DNA of 24,954 nt from Welwitschia mirabilis. Its lineage: Eukaryota; Gnetophyta; Gnetopsida; Welwitschiales. Under the pieces are notes generated by a model. It searched no databases. It was not told the DNA's origin and worked only from the letters and a program-made list of their open reading frames with translations. The stretch's first letter is position 1. Each line of letters starts with the position of its first letter. Shown here piece by piece: positions 1 to 10,352 of the stretch. The position numbers and the translations under genes were made by a program. Location: the NCBI GenBank assembly GCA_051453625.1, contig JBOZIK010000001.1, positions 63,344,968-63,369,921 of the forward strand. Reading direction: 5' to 3'.

Positions 1-2019
1 GAAACTAACTTAAGCTAACTTGGAATTCTAAAAATATTATTTCTAAGGTTATGATTTAAAGTTAAAAATTGTTAAATTTTATAAAATTACAATCACATTG
101 CACTATACTAAAATGCTTATAACTTTCAAAATACTTTGAGGTTTTAAAAGATTCAAGATGTCTTGAAAAGCTTATTTAATTCTGTGTAATGTAGGATGCT
201 ATAGTTTATAAATGTTTTAATCATTAGCTATAAAAATATAAATTTATTTATTACTATTTTATACATTTATTTCCTAATATGCTTTAATAAATAAATTTCT
301 TAAAAATTATTACACATTAAAAAATTACTGTTTTTACATTTTCATAATAATGGCATAATCTTAAACTTATAAAATTAGTTCACTAAGTTATAACTACTAA
401 TTAATAAGCTATAATTTATTTTGGAAATTTAATTTTTATTAAATAAAATATAGTAGAGGTTTAATAACTAATTATATAATACTTTGAATTAGTAAAATAA
501 CAAATACACTAGGAAATTTAATTATTTATATTATATCTTTCCTATTGGTACTAATGTAAATTAATTTAAGAAGCAAATTTAAATTAATTCATAAAAGAAT
601 TTACAATGATCCTTAGTATTACCATGAAGAAGTACTAGCCTAAAGAATATTTTTGAGGATCAAACTTTTATCTTAATAAGATGAACCTAATGCATAATAA
701 ATAAAATATGTATTGTTATATATATTAATACAAAATAAACATAGATATCCAAGTATATAGTAAATCCTAAAGTGGCCACTTGTCCATAACTGTCTATTAG
801 TAACTTTAATAACAAAGCATAAGAAACCCCTCATATCTTCCCACATCTTGGTAAGATCTAATGAGAGGAAATAACATAAATTTACAATATATCATAAATA
901 GTGTTTAATGTAAAATGACATTATCCTACTAAAATATTAAAAGAGATCATATGAATAACATGAATAAAGAGCTTACTTGAAAAGATTATAAAGTCCTTGA
1001 TAGTTGAATATTGATGAAGGTCCAAGCTTAATACTCCTTAGCTCTAAACTTTTAATATCTAAGCTTCACAAGTAATAGAATGAAAGAAAGATAGAAAAAA
1101 TAAGGAAATGCACTTACGTGGGAAAATGAAAAGTGTCTCCTTTTTTACAAGAGAGGAAAGGATTTCTATATAGATATAAATAAAAGGAACATAACTCAAG
1201 ATTATAATATTACATGATTTGTTATTGGTAAATGAGATGAGTAATAATTGACATTAGGATACAAAAAGAGGAATCATATTTATGACTTATGCACCTAACT
1301 ATGATGAGTAATTTTCTTACTTTAATTAGTAAGGTTAATTACGTGCATGATTTCCTTATGATAGATCCTTCTTAATCCTTCATAAGCTTAGAAGTAAGTT
1401 TAATTTATAAGACATGTATCAAAAGAATAAATGCATAAATTTCAAAATTATCATGTAACATAATAAAATAAACTTTTCAATTCTAATGAAAAAATAATAA
1501 ATATGTTATGAATCAAGTGTTCTTACACATTTCAAAAAGATAAAATTCAGAGTAAAATAAATCCACTCATTTATTATTCTAGTTTTAGATAGGAATGCAT
1601 GCATTTTTTCAAATGCTTATTTATTTCATAATGCATAAAATCCATCAATCACATAATATAAGAAAATAATGTCTATTCATAATGTATTACACTTATTACA
1701 TTTATCAAGAATTTAAATGAGTAAATAAGATTTAATAATCTTAAAATTTTAAATTTATTATTTTTACGTGTGATTCTAATTCCTTACATAACAGGATTAT
1801 CTAGTTTTAAATGTTTGGATGTATTTTCTCATAAAAATTTTTATAACATAATTATCATTTTCATGATGAATTATGAAAATTAAAAAATAAGATTAATTTA
1901 AACTATAATCTTATTTTTATAAGACATTTAAATAAGATTAATTCATAGTCTTATTAAAATCTTAATATGCTTAATATCTAAGTAATTAAAGTTTACAAAA
2001 TAAGGGGTATGATATTATA
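1..2019 (-). repeat. 3' LTR of the Ty3/gypsy element (partial)
   Basis: This stretch is a direct repeat of 12119-14087. Over 20-80 versus 12137-12197 there are 8 differences in 61 columns, all transitions. Homology runs to position 1, so the LTR continues outside the window. The inner boundary at about 2019 is where the two copies stop matching, just after a shared GGGTATGATA-like stretch. Read on the minus strand, the LTR would begin TATAATATC, consistent with a decayed TG start. Confidence 0.88.
1164..1182 (-). promoter_or_regulatory. Putative TATA box of the gypsy 3' LTR
   Basis: On the minus strand this reads as a TATTTATATCTATATAG-type run, followed by a pyrimidine-rich CCTTTCCTCTC stretch. 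The corresponding place in the other LTR (13303-13317) also keeps a TATA-like run, which supports its being the ancestral U3 promoter. In this much A+T a TATA match alone means little; conservation at the same place in both copies is the real evidence. Confidence 0.4.
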
Positions 2020-2109
2020 CCTTATTTAGACTGATTCATTCTTGGGATTTAAGATACATAAAGAGTTTAAGAACACCTAAGTACATATTATGAGATTTAA
2101 AAACATTTA

Positions 2110-2531
2110 ATTATTTATTTTTTTATTATTTCCTCTAGATCTTAAATAGCTTCATCACAACTATGATTACTTTACTTTATCTTTATTTGACAAATCTCCC
2201 TATTCTGTAAATTGATAGTTCATTTGTTTAGAATTGCTTCAAGGTTTTCTATAGTTGAAGGACCTAGTTCCACTTGAATATGAGACCAATTTAACATATG
2301 ATAAGGATATGTAATATACTTTTTTAGCATACTTACATGAAAAACATTACGCATGTACAATAATCGAGGAGGCAGAGTAAGCTTATATATAATAAACACA
2401 ACTCTTTATAATATTTTAAATAGTCCAATGAATTGAGAAGCTTATTTTAATCTCCTAACTCCTTTCATTACTAATTTCATTAGTGCCACTTTAAGAAATA
2501 CATGATCACTTATTTTGGACTCATGATCTCT
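2110..2531 (-). pseudogene. Ty3/gypsy integrase C-terminal domain and chromodomain-like tail
   Basis: Minus-strand translation shows the pattern of the Ty3 integrase C-terminal (GPY/F-like) module: DHVFLKV, then ASQFIGLFKIL where the family has a FIGPFEIL-like motif, then LTLPPRLLYMRNVFHVSML, one of the most recognisable stretches of plant gypsy integrases. After a short linker the frame continues as QVELGPSTIEN and a more decayed tail in the position of the chromodomain. The domain normally binds DNA and, in chromoviruses, helps direct integration to heterochromatin. In-frame stops interrupt it (for example before ASQF and after FKIL). The chromodomain call rests mainly on position and is weaker than the integrase call. 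Confidence 0.85.
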
Positions 2532-2913
2532 TCTTTGATAGTCTACACATATCTTTTATATATTTGTTGCTTCTTTAAGTCTTTCTTTAATTATTAATAT
2601 TTTACTTTTTATTTTTATAACATTTATAATTTTATAATCAAAATTTATTTAGCTTCTATTCATAAAGTGTATGCTCTACTTTTTCTATCATATAGGTCTT
2701 CGAATAGAGACATTTAAATTAAACATTGATAATTGTTATTATATGCAAATTCTACTAATGGTAGGTGCTCTTCATAACTTTTGGAATTATATAAAATACA
2801 CATGATAAAAAGATCTTCTAAAATGTAATTAATTCTTCTTTTGTGATCATCTATTTGAGATGAAAAGTAGTGCTTATATTTAACTTGGTTTCTAAATCAA
2901 TTTATGAGTTCTA

Positions 2914-3727
2914 TTAAAAATCAGAAGTATATTTTGAGTCTCTACAACATAAAATTACTAAAGGCACATCATGTAATAAAATANNNNNNNNNNNNNNNNN
3001 NNNNNNNNNNNNNNNNNNNNNNNNNNNNNNNNNNNNNNNNNNNNNNNNNNNNNNNNNNNNNNNNNNNNNNNNNNNNNNNNNNNNNNNNNNNNNNNNNNNN
3101 NNNNNNNNNNNNNNNNNNNNNNNNNNNNNNNNNNNNNNNNNNNNNNNNNNNNNNNNNNNNNNNNNNNNNNNNNNNNNNNNNNNNNNNNNNNNNNNNNNNN
3201 NNNNNNNNNNNNNNNNNNNNNNNNNNNNNNNNNNNNNNNNNNNNNNNNNNNNNNNNNNNNNNNNNNNNNNNNNNNNNNNNNNNNNNNNNNNNNNNNNNNN
3301 NNNNNNNNNNNNNNNNNNNNNNNNNNNNNNNNNNNNNNNNNNNNNNNNNNNNNNNNNNNNNNNNNNNNNNNNNNNNNNNNNNNNNNNNNNNNNNNNNNNN
3401 NNNNNNNNNNNNNNNNNNNNNNNNNNNNNNNNNNNNNNNNNNNNNNNNNNNNNNNNNNNNNNNNNNNNNNNNNNNNNNNNNNNNNNNNNNNNNGTTTTAG
3501 CTATATCCTTTGCATCATAAGTATATTTTACTAGAATGAAATGTGCTAACTTAGTTACTCTATTAATTATCTCTATGACAGAGTTATTACTTCTTTGCAT
3601 TTTTAGAAGTCCTACAATAAAGTCCATGTAAATCACATCGTAGTTATATTCTAAAATATCATGAGGATAAAATAATCCTACTAGATTTCTATGTTCCACT
3701 TTAACTTATTAACAATTAAAACAATTC
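2914..3727 (-). pseudogene. Ty3/gypsy integrase catalytic core (contains assembly gap)
   Basis: Integrase core, which joins retrotransposon DNA to the chromosome. Upstream of the gap the minus frame reads VEHRNLVGLF, then IYMDFIVGLLKMQRSNNS and TKLAHFILVKYTYDAKDIAK. This is the familiar gypsy core start and includes the first catalytic Asp (in MDF). Downstream of the gap it resumes as LLHDVPLVILCCRDSKYTS. The family has a SDRD-type motif there; the catalytic Asp position here is Cys (CCRD). Two adjacent stops lie just before VKVEHR, where the family usually has two Gln codons, as expected from C-to-T changes in CAA. A frameshift separates this part from the zinc-binding domain. The gap 2984-3493 falls between two parts normally only a few residues apart. 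Confidence 0.92.
2984..3493. other. Assembly gap (510 N)
   Basis: A run of 510 unknown bases within the integrase pseudogene. The protein motifs on either side are separated by roughly 7-8 residues in relatives, so about 20-25 bases are expected here rather than 510. Either the N count is a scaffold estimate or the gap hides an insertion. Confidence 0.99.
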
Positions 3728-3944
3728 ACATAAATTCTATTATATCATTTTTCATCCTTAGCTTCCAAAGTTTTTGTTTTATGTTTTGATACATTTTAAT
3801 TCCTCCGGGATGACTTATTATGAATGGATTATGAAATTCAAACATTATCTTATATCTAATTCCATCTACAGTAGGAACCAAAAATCTTCCCTTGAATTTG
3901 AAAATGTCATCTAGATTAATACTAAAATTCTTTAAATCCATTAA
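3728..3944 (-). pseudogene. Ty3/gypsy integrase zinc-binding (HHCC) domain
   Basis: A 71-codon open stretch on the minus strand. It reads LDDIFKFKGRFLVPTVDGIR followed by FHNPFIISHPGGIKMYQN and then LWKLRMKNDIIEFM. This is the N-terminal H2C2 zinc finger of plant gypsy integrases, which helps integrase multimerise and bind LTR ends. The HPGG motif with its His is present. The CxxC half (NCFNC) lies just downstream in another frame, at about 3710-3727, after a stop and a frameshift. It is part of the same decayed polyprotein as the core domain. The ATG at its start is internal and not a real initiation site. Confidence 0.9.
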
Positions 3945-4044
3945 ATTTTCTAACTCGTCCTTTAATTTTTGACATTTTCATCCCCTTTTTATCCCTTTAA
4001 ATTAATGGTACAAATTTGGATTTGAAGTTTTATAGTTAATTTAA

Positions 4045-4391
4045 GATAAGCTTGTTTACTAAGAGTATCTATAATCCTATTTTACCTACCTTTATGATAT
4101 AAAATCTCTAGATTAAAAGCACAAAGAAATTTTATCCATATTCTTTACCTAAGGTTTAAGTTTAATTAAGTAAAGATGTATTTTAAACTCTTATGATCTT
4201 TCCAAACTTGAAACTTTACACTATAGAAATAATGCTTTTCATATTTTAAATAGAAATTACTTTGCTAATTTAAAATTATGAGAAGAATAATTTCTTTCAT
4301 GAATTTTAAGTTGTCTTGGTTCATAAGCTATTACTCTTTTATCTTATTTAAGAACTACTCTAAGACCTTCTTTAAATGCATCAATATAAAC
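4045..4391 (-). pseudogene. Ty3/gypsy RNase H domain
   Basis: Minus-strand translation gives VYIDAFKEGLRVVLK, then RVIAYEPRQLKIHERNY and SHNFKLA, then KYIFT and finally LEILYHKGR and DTLSKQAYL. These match, in order, the gypsy RNase H segments that degrade the RNA template during reverse transcription: the DAS-like start with its catalytic Asp, the IAYASRQL-like box, the EL box, the DHKSLKYIF-like box and the terminal ADALSRK-like box. The usual Glu of the HDLEL box is replaced (HNFKL), a catalytic loss consistent with G-to-A change. Several stops are present. It lies directly after the reverse transcriptase in the same polyprotein order. Confidence 0.88.
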
Positions 4392-4399
4392 TAAAAAGG

Positions 4400-5290
4400 T
4401 CTGGATTATTGGTAAAGTATTTTACAATATGATCAAATGACTATTGATTTTTTTTAATCCATTATAAGTCTTCATTTTTTTTTAATGGCTTGTTAATGAA
4501 GAAGCTATATTAGATAAGTTGAAGATAATCAATGATAGTACTCAACAAGACTCAAAAAGCTTTTAACCTTAGTAATATTTATTAGTATTAGCCATTTCAT
4601 AATTTCTCTAACTTTATCTTAGTTAATTAAAATACTTTCCAAAGATACTGCATGATCTATAAACTAAATGAATTAATTTCAAAAAGAGAATTTTTCCCTT
4701 TTAGCATATAAGTTTTGATTCCATAAAGTTAGCAATACTATTTTTAAGTTTTTTTCATGTTGTTCATAAGTTTCAGGATAAACTAAAATATCATCATTAG
4801 ATACTATTATAAAGGAATAAAGATATGATTAAAAAATGTAATTAATAAGATTCATAAATATTATAGATGCATTATTTAAGCCAAAAGGCATGGCAATGGA
4901 CTCACAATGTCCATATTGGATTCTAAATGTTTTTTTATGAATATCATTTTTTTTAGTTCAAACTTGATAATATCTAGATTTTAGATTAACTTTTTAGAAT
5001 ACCTTAGCCTTCTTTAGCTCATAAAAAAAGGCCATCCATTCTTGGTAGTAGATACTTATTTTTTATGTTAATTATTTAGTTATCTATAATTAATACATAA
5101 TCTTAGTTTTCCATATTTCGTCTTTATAAATAATACAAGCACTTCCCATGTTGATATAATAGGATGAATGAAACTATTTTATAAGTGATCTTCAAGCTAA
5201 ATTTTTAATTCTTTTATTTTTATAGGAGACATTCTAGATGGTGTCTTAAAAATTAATTAGGTTCTTGGGATTAGTTTAATGAAAAACACT
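4400..5290 (-). pseudogene. Ty3/gypsy reverse transcriptase
   Basis: Copies element RNA into DNA. In minus-strand order I read FKTPSRMSPIKIKEL (entry to the domain), STWEVLVLFIK, GKLRLCINYR, KYLLPRMDGLFYELKKAKVF, QYGHCESIAMPFGLNNAS, then SNDDILVYPETYEQHEKNL and LYAKREKFSF. These follow the standard RT boxes closely. The paired Asp of the DD box survive. The first catalytic Asp, normally in a KIDL-type motif, is Asn here (KVNL, codon at 4985-4987), a one-base G-to-A change. Stops sit where Gln codons are expected, for example before the NNA-like stretch. The part from 4400 to 4660 is the connection to RNase H and is more decayed. The protein cannot be functional. Confidence 0.93.
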
Positions 5291-5509
5291 TATTAAATGT
5301 TGAAACTCCTACTAATTAGTTATAAATACATTAAGATACTCTTGGATAATCAGTATATTCATTACTAAAGTTTTTCTTTCTTTTAAGATAATCTCTTTAA
5401 GATATAGCATATAAACTATTTTTTTCCTATTAATTTATCCTTTTATATGCTTGCATTAATAGTATTGTTGATGATGATTTGTAATGGCCTTAAAAGATTA
5501 TTCTCTAAT

Positions 5510-5760
5510 CATTAATCATCATTTCTCCTTCAAGCTTTTCATAATTTATAATTTCTCTACTTTACAATAATTAGTTCATACCAAAACAATGTCATGTTTT
5601 CTTAAGATGATTACAATTGGTTGTATATAAAAATCTCCCTTACTTATGTATAAAGTATAATTTTGGAGATACTAATTAACCTTGGACATGAATTCATTTG
5701 CTATTGCTATATATCCGTTAATTAGAGTACAACATAATATTTCTCTTATGATAAGTCTAA
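5510..5760 (-). pseudogene. Ty3/gypsy aspartic protease, C-terminal part
   Basis: Upstream of the reverse transcriptase in minus order there is a stretch reading IQPIVIILRKHDIVL, and in the next frame GMN followed after a stop by SREIINYEKLEGEMMI. In plant gypsy polyproteins the retropepsin ends with a DVILGMDWL-type motif, and this is a decayed, frameshifted version of it. The active-site DSGA motif could not be found. It would lie toward 5760-5850, next to an AAT microsatellite that may have disrupted it. The call relies on this one motif plus position between gag and RT, so confidence is moderate. Confidence 0.55.
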
Positions 5761-5793
5761 AAGATATGAAGCAATGATTTTCTTCACACATTA

Positions 5794-5818
5794 AATAATA
5801 ATAATAATAATAATAATT
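5794..5818. repeat. AAT microsatellite
   Basis: An uninterrupted run of about eight AAT units inside the protease part of the gypsy pseudogene. It probably expanded after the element died. It would be a polymorphic marker if the locus is single-copy at its flanks. Confidence 0.9.
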
Positions 5819-5954
5819 ACTTCTTTATTATTAAGTAAAGCCTTACCTTCTATGATAGAGTTTTGAATTACTTGAAGTCATCTTATTATTTAAGGAATAC
5901 TTTTTGATCTTTGAGGATTTTTTAGTTACTGTCTAGAAGGGTTTTATTACAAAA

Positions 5955-6990
5955 ATAACATTATTTTGCTTAATATTTCCCTTACATTTAAAACATATAT
6001 CCCCATTATTATATTGATTCTAGTATTGACATTAACTAAGAATTTTCTAGAAATTGGATTTCTGAGGTTGATTACTTATATAGATTTAACAAGAAACATT
6101 CTTTTTTTTTTTTGAATAAAGCCTACTTACGTTGATTAAAATTACTATTTTTGCTATAACTTCTACTAAAATTATTTTTGCTAAAATACTAATTCTCATT
6201 TTCATAAGATATTTGTGATTGATTTTCTTCATGAACATGTCTCTGTGGAGGAATTTTCTTCTTATTTTCTTATTAATTTTATAATTTTATTTTAGCATAT
6301 TTACTTTTTTTCATAGCATATACTAGATTCTAAAGTTAAACTGTGGATACTCTGGTTGTGATAGAAGGAACAAGACTATTAATAAAGATATTTTCTTTAG
6401 CTTTTTCATCTAGATGCATATGTGAAACATATCTCAATATCGCTATAAATTTTCACTTATGAAATTCTATGGTTACATTAGGATCTTGTCTTAAAATTTT
6501 ATAATATTTTAGTGAATATAGAACTTGGTAATATACCTCTCCTCAAAGATATGTTCAAATTCCCTTCATGAAAGTTCTAAATCTTCTAACTTGGTCATTT
6601 TTGTTTTTCATTATAAATTAGTTTCTCCTTATGACATATAAATAGCAAAAGAAGCCTTTTTGTATTCATCACATTCTAAGGTACATATAACCTTTTCAAC
6701 ATCACTCAATCATGCTTATACTTTGGAAGGATTTTAACTTCCTACAAACTTTAGTAGATTTATCTTAATAAAAGTTTAAATTAATTTTATCATATCCACT
6801 TCCTTAGGTTAATTGATATCATTATTTTCTTCTAGTTTTAACCTTAACTTACTGTTTGTGATAGGAACTATGAATTTATTCATTAATGCTTTTCGATTAA
6901 CATTGAATGGGGGTTAATTTCCATCATTATGTTATTGACTTTCTTGTGAATTCTCTTGAGGTTGATTACTTAGTGAAATTGACCTGGAGT
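5955..6990 (-). pseudogene. Ty3/gypsy gag with zinc-knuckle remnant
   Basis: Gag forms the cytoplasmic capsid and binds element RNA. Minus translation begins near ALMNKFIVPITNSKLRLKL and continues to LKFVGS, then DVEKVICTLECDEYKKASF, REFEHIFEERYI and DMFHICI, with SLVPSITTRVSTV in another frame. This follows the plant retrotransposon gag pattern: a PPxFxG-like start, a cysteine/acidic helix, a W-EEF-like box (Trp lost to TGA) and a YV-L-like segment. Further on it reads PPQRHVHEENQSQIS and then GDICFKCKGN, probably the first half of a CCHC zinc knuckle (about 5955-6000); the His is not recognisable. Many stops and several frameshifts. Domain order and position upstream of protease support the call. 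Confidence 0.78.
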
Positions 6991-6999
6991 TAATATTTA

Positions 7000-9339
7000 A
7001 CTAATGATGATAAGACATCTAAAAGATTTGGAAGTTTTTATGAGATTACATTTAGAAACAAATAAATATTATTAAAGGTTAGATCTAGAAATATTTTTAT
7101 GATCTTAGGAAGGAGATGGCTATCATTATGAGGTGACTGCTTCTTTATTTATAACTTAAAGTGCATAATAAAGTATATCTCCTTTCTTTATTTTTAATTA
7201 AAAAAGATTTATAAATTATAAATATGGATTTTTAGTTTAAGATTATATGACCACATAATTTAGGATGAATAACTTGGTTGAAGATTTGATTATTTCTAAA
7301 GGTATCTAATTATAAGGCATTATTTTATGTATTTATATTTTTTGTAAAAGGTTAAGCTTTTTAAAGAATAATATAAGGTCATTGTCCTAAATTCTTAAGA
7401 TAATTATAATCCTTCTAAGTAATTATTGCTATAAGATAAATGAATTAAGTCAATAATCATTCTTAATTATTTAGGGATTTTAAATTATTATAAATATGAT
7501 TAGCATAATGATCATCTAGGTGTTGGGGTTCTATTTAACAGTCACATCCAGATTCTACGGTAAGGTTATAAGATCTTTTGATTATTAGATAGCTAAATTA
7601 AAAACTCAAACATTTAAATTCTATAGTATTAGGAAATTATAATTAAAAGATTAATACATGTATGATAATATCTAAAACTTAACAAAGGGTTAATTATGGC
7701 TGATGATTTATTTAATTATGTGCTTTTTATTTCTTATGCATGGTATTTATGATTTATGTAGATTACTTTTGTTTTCATGAATTATATTAGAAATTAACTA
7801 TAGTTTAATAAGTTTTCTTATTGTTATATTTTTTTTTTCCATGTAATGGTAAAGGCATTGTGATGTAAAGTAATTATTTTGCTATTTATCTCATGTAATT
7901 TAATTATTTATGAAAATCTATTATATTATTGATTATACCAAGTGGCCAGGCTTAGAAGGAAAAGGTTAAGGAAATTTAAACTGCCTATTAAACCTAAACC
8001 CTACTGTTGAGTCCTTTAGTCATTAGAGTAATAGGGGAATTCTTGCAATTTATGTTTGTGTCAAGCTTGGATCCAACTTGAAGTAGGTGTGGTCTTCAAC
8101 CCTCTTGTAAATACTTTAATTTCTTGCATGCTTCAGATTTCTTCTATGTATTGATATTGCAAATTTCATATAATTACCATATGTATGTGTTGCCATGCAT
8201 GTACTACTTTTTCAAGAGTCTTGAATTCTTGTTGTTATCTTGTGTTAACCTTCTTATGAATATGTGGGGTCAATGTCTTGTAAAGTCATTGTAAAACCCT
8301 TATTAACCTTAAGTCATCTTGTTGATTTATCTCTTGTACTAGCTGTTATCTTGATGACTAGTGACATGGATATTAATTTAAGATTAAAATTCTGGCCAAG
8401 GTAACTAGTTGTCCAAACCTCAAAGGGTGTAACTCTTTCTTGTGAGTCTTATGACGATGAGACCAAACCTCCAGGAAGAAAGGGAATGATATGCACACCA
8501 TATAAATAATCTTGTCCCTCCTGGTTGTGTGCAACTAGCTTACTTTTGATTGATGTGAGATAATGTTAAAGAAGATAAGCTTAATTTATGAGCGGTCATG
8601 GTTATGTCTTTTGTATACCCTTATCTTGGGACCCTTGCCTAACCCATTCCCTTACCTGGGACCACACTAGGAGCTTTTTTGGATAGGAGTTCTCACACCA
8701 CCTTTTGCATGTGCAAGAACGGATGCTACTAGGATGCATGATTGAGCTGGTGCTGATCTGGGTGTTAATTAATTGTTTCTTCTTTATTCATGTTATAGTT
8801 AAGGTTGTTAAGAGTTGGAGATGTCTTTGTATGATGGCCATGTTTTTTCTTATGATGTTGTAAGAACTGTTAGTTTAGACTCATATATTTTGGAATTTAT
8901 ACTATCTATTATCTGGTGCATAATGGTACTTGAAATAATTTTGAGCAATAATGAAGTGTTATTTGAGAGTTTTTAATGTATTTATTCTTATGAATTACCC
9001 TTTTATTATTTATGAAATCTCAAAACATCAATTCAAAAGGCATATTATTGTTTAAAACTTTCCTATTAAATTATAGGCAATTATGGGTTTGAAGGAGTTT
9101 TCTCCATGTTAATGTTTTGAACATGTGCTTTACAAATAATAATAGTCATTACTATAGTTAACCATAGATACACCCTACCCTTAGTGATTATTAACATAAG
9201 CTACCCAATAATTTTTTTCAAGATAATTAGAGGTTAATAGAAAACATCTACTCATGTTTTATTTAATAGAAACCCTTAGGTATTGATGGATATTGGGGCC
9301 CATAGTAATTAACCCTCTTCTAATGTGTATTATAATTCA
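7000..9339. other. Unassigned stretch between gag and CpG island
   Basis: No reading frame or known domain was recognised on either strand. From 7000 to about 7930 it is as A+T-rich as the rest of the gypsy element. From about 7930 onward G and C rise, with segments such as the one around 8630-8760 (GGGACCCTTGCC, GGAGTTCTCACACCACC), so a different inserted sequence may begin near here. I could not find terminal repeats or a target duplication that would define it. Confidence 0.5.
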
Positions 9340-10352
9340 AATCCCCTACATTGGCGTCCTTCCATAAGCCTTCCTGTAATCCATCTTCCTACCGATGAGT
9401 TCTTACCACTCCATATCCTAGTAGTTGCATGGCTCCTATCTTTTTTGGTTATGTTTCTCATGCCCTGCCGCCTGATACACCTCTGCCTCGCGTTCCTCGT
9501 ATTGCCCGTCATATTCACACCGATCTGTCTGTGTGCCTCTGTGTGAGACTTCCTCACTAGTGCAGTGACCGCTCCTTCCTCAGCTCACCCTCATTGAGCC
9601 CCTTCCTGCGACCCTGTCTACCACACTCTGCCATTCACACAATCGTGTCTCCCTACATGCACCTCCATCATAATGCTGACTACTCTTCATGCACGTGTTC
9701 CATTTCATATCTCTATGTCCTTCCCCCTCCTCTGCTGATCCCCGGTGCATTTTCTTATCGCCACTGTCATAGCCGAGTTCGTCTCCGTCTGTGCATCCTG
9801 CTTGTCATACGCTTGCAATTGATGCCTGTCGGTCTCCTCACAAGCATCCTCTCCCGTCGACGCCTGCGTTGCATTAATACTAGCCCCACTGTGCCCGCCT
9901 TTTGCACCCACGAGTCCATGCACTCCACTTGTGTCGCCTACTATCGCCTTCACACACTCTCACTGGTACCCTGTCTTCTGCCATCTTCACAATGCCCAAT
10001 TCTCCATGCGTTTTCTCTGACGCCATGACCTACCTTCTCTACTCCGCCCGCCATTTCAGCCTTGCCGCACTTCCTTGTGTGCTAGGCGTTTTCTATCTAT
10101 GCTGTGTCTGCTTCTACACCCCGCTCGCTCTCCACCACCGCCGATCCCTATGCCTGCCCGTGCATTATCATCTGCTGGTGCATCTATTCCTGCCACTGGT
10201 GCTATATGGCACCACTGCATGGTAACCCCAGCAATAGTACTGCGCCCTTACCACTCACGCATATCAATTCTAGAATGCCGCAAATTCCTGACCAAAGTAA
10301 TAGCAAGACTGGTCCTCCTGCAATTGTTAAGGTAGTTGGTAGGAAGTTTTAG
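9340..10352. other. C-rich, CpG-preserved island of unknown origin
   Basis: About 1 kb with roughly 40 CG dinucleotides (hand count), while the first 1000 bases of the window have none that I could find. The plus strand is strongly C- and T-rich with C far above G. Several overlapping frames stay open (for example plus 9594-10028, 9902-10225, 10075-10335 and minus 9705-9953), as expected when stop codons are rare at high GC. None matches a family I know. The plus frames read as Pro/Ser/Ala/Thr/Cys/His-rich text with no domain. The minus frames are hydrophilic, and a purine-rich minus strand is the more usual coding skew in plants. The island sits within the long gag-LTR interval. Possibilities are a captured host fragment, a young insertion not yet deaminated, or an unmethylated tract. 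Confidence 0.75.

Noticed and set aside
2904-3500. Plus-strand open frame across the gap
   Set aside because: Mostly N; the minus strand carries the clear integrase sequence.
9350-9366. ATTGGCGTCC as a second tRNA-Asp-type primer site after an LTR at about 7980-9340
   Set aside because: Only about 8 bases match (TGGCG plus a few), no TG...CA-bounded repeat could be shown, and the C-rich sequence after it is unlike a leader.
9325-10352. Overlapping open frames on both strands in the C-rich island (e.g. plus 9594-10028, 9902-10225; minus 9330-9557, 9705-9953) as genes
   Set aside because: High GC lowers stop frequency in all frames, frames overlap on both strands, and none shows a domain. No single one can be chosen as real.
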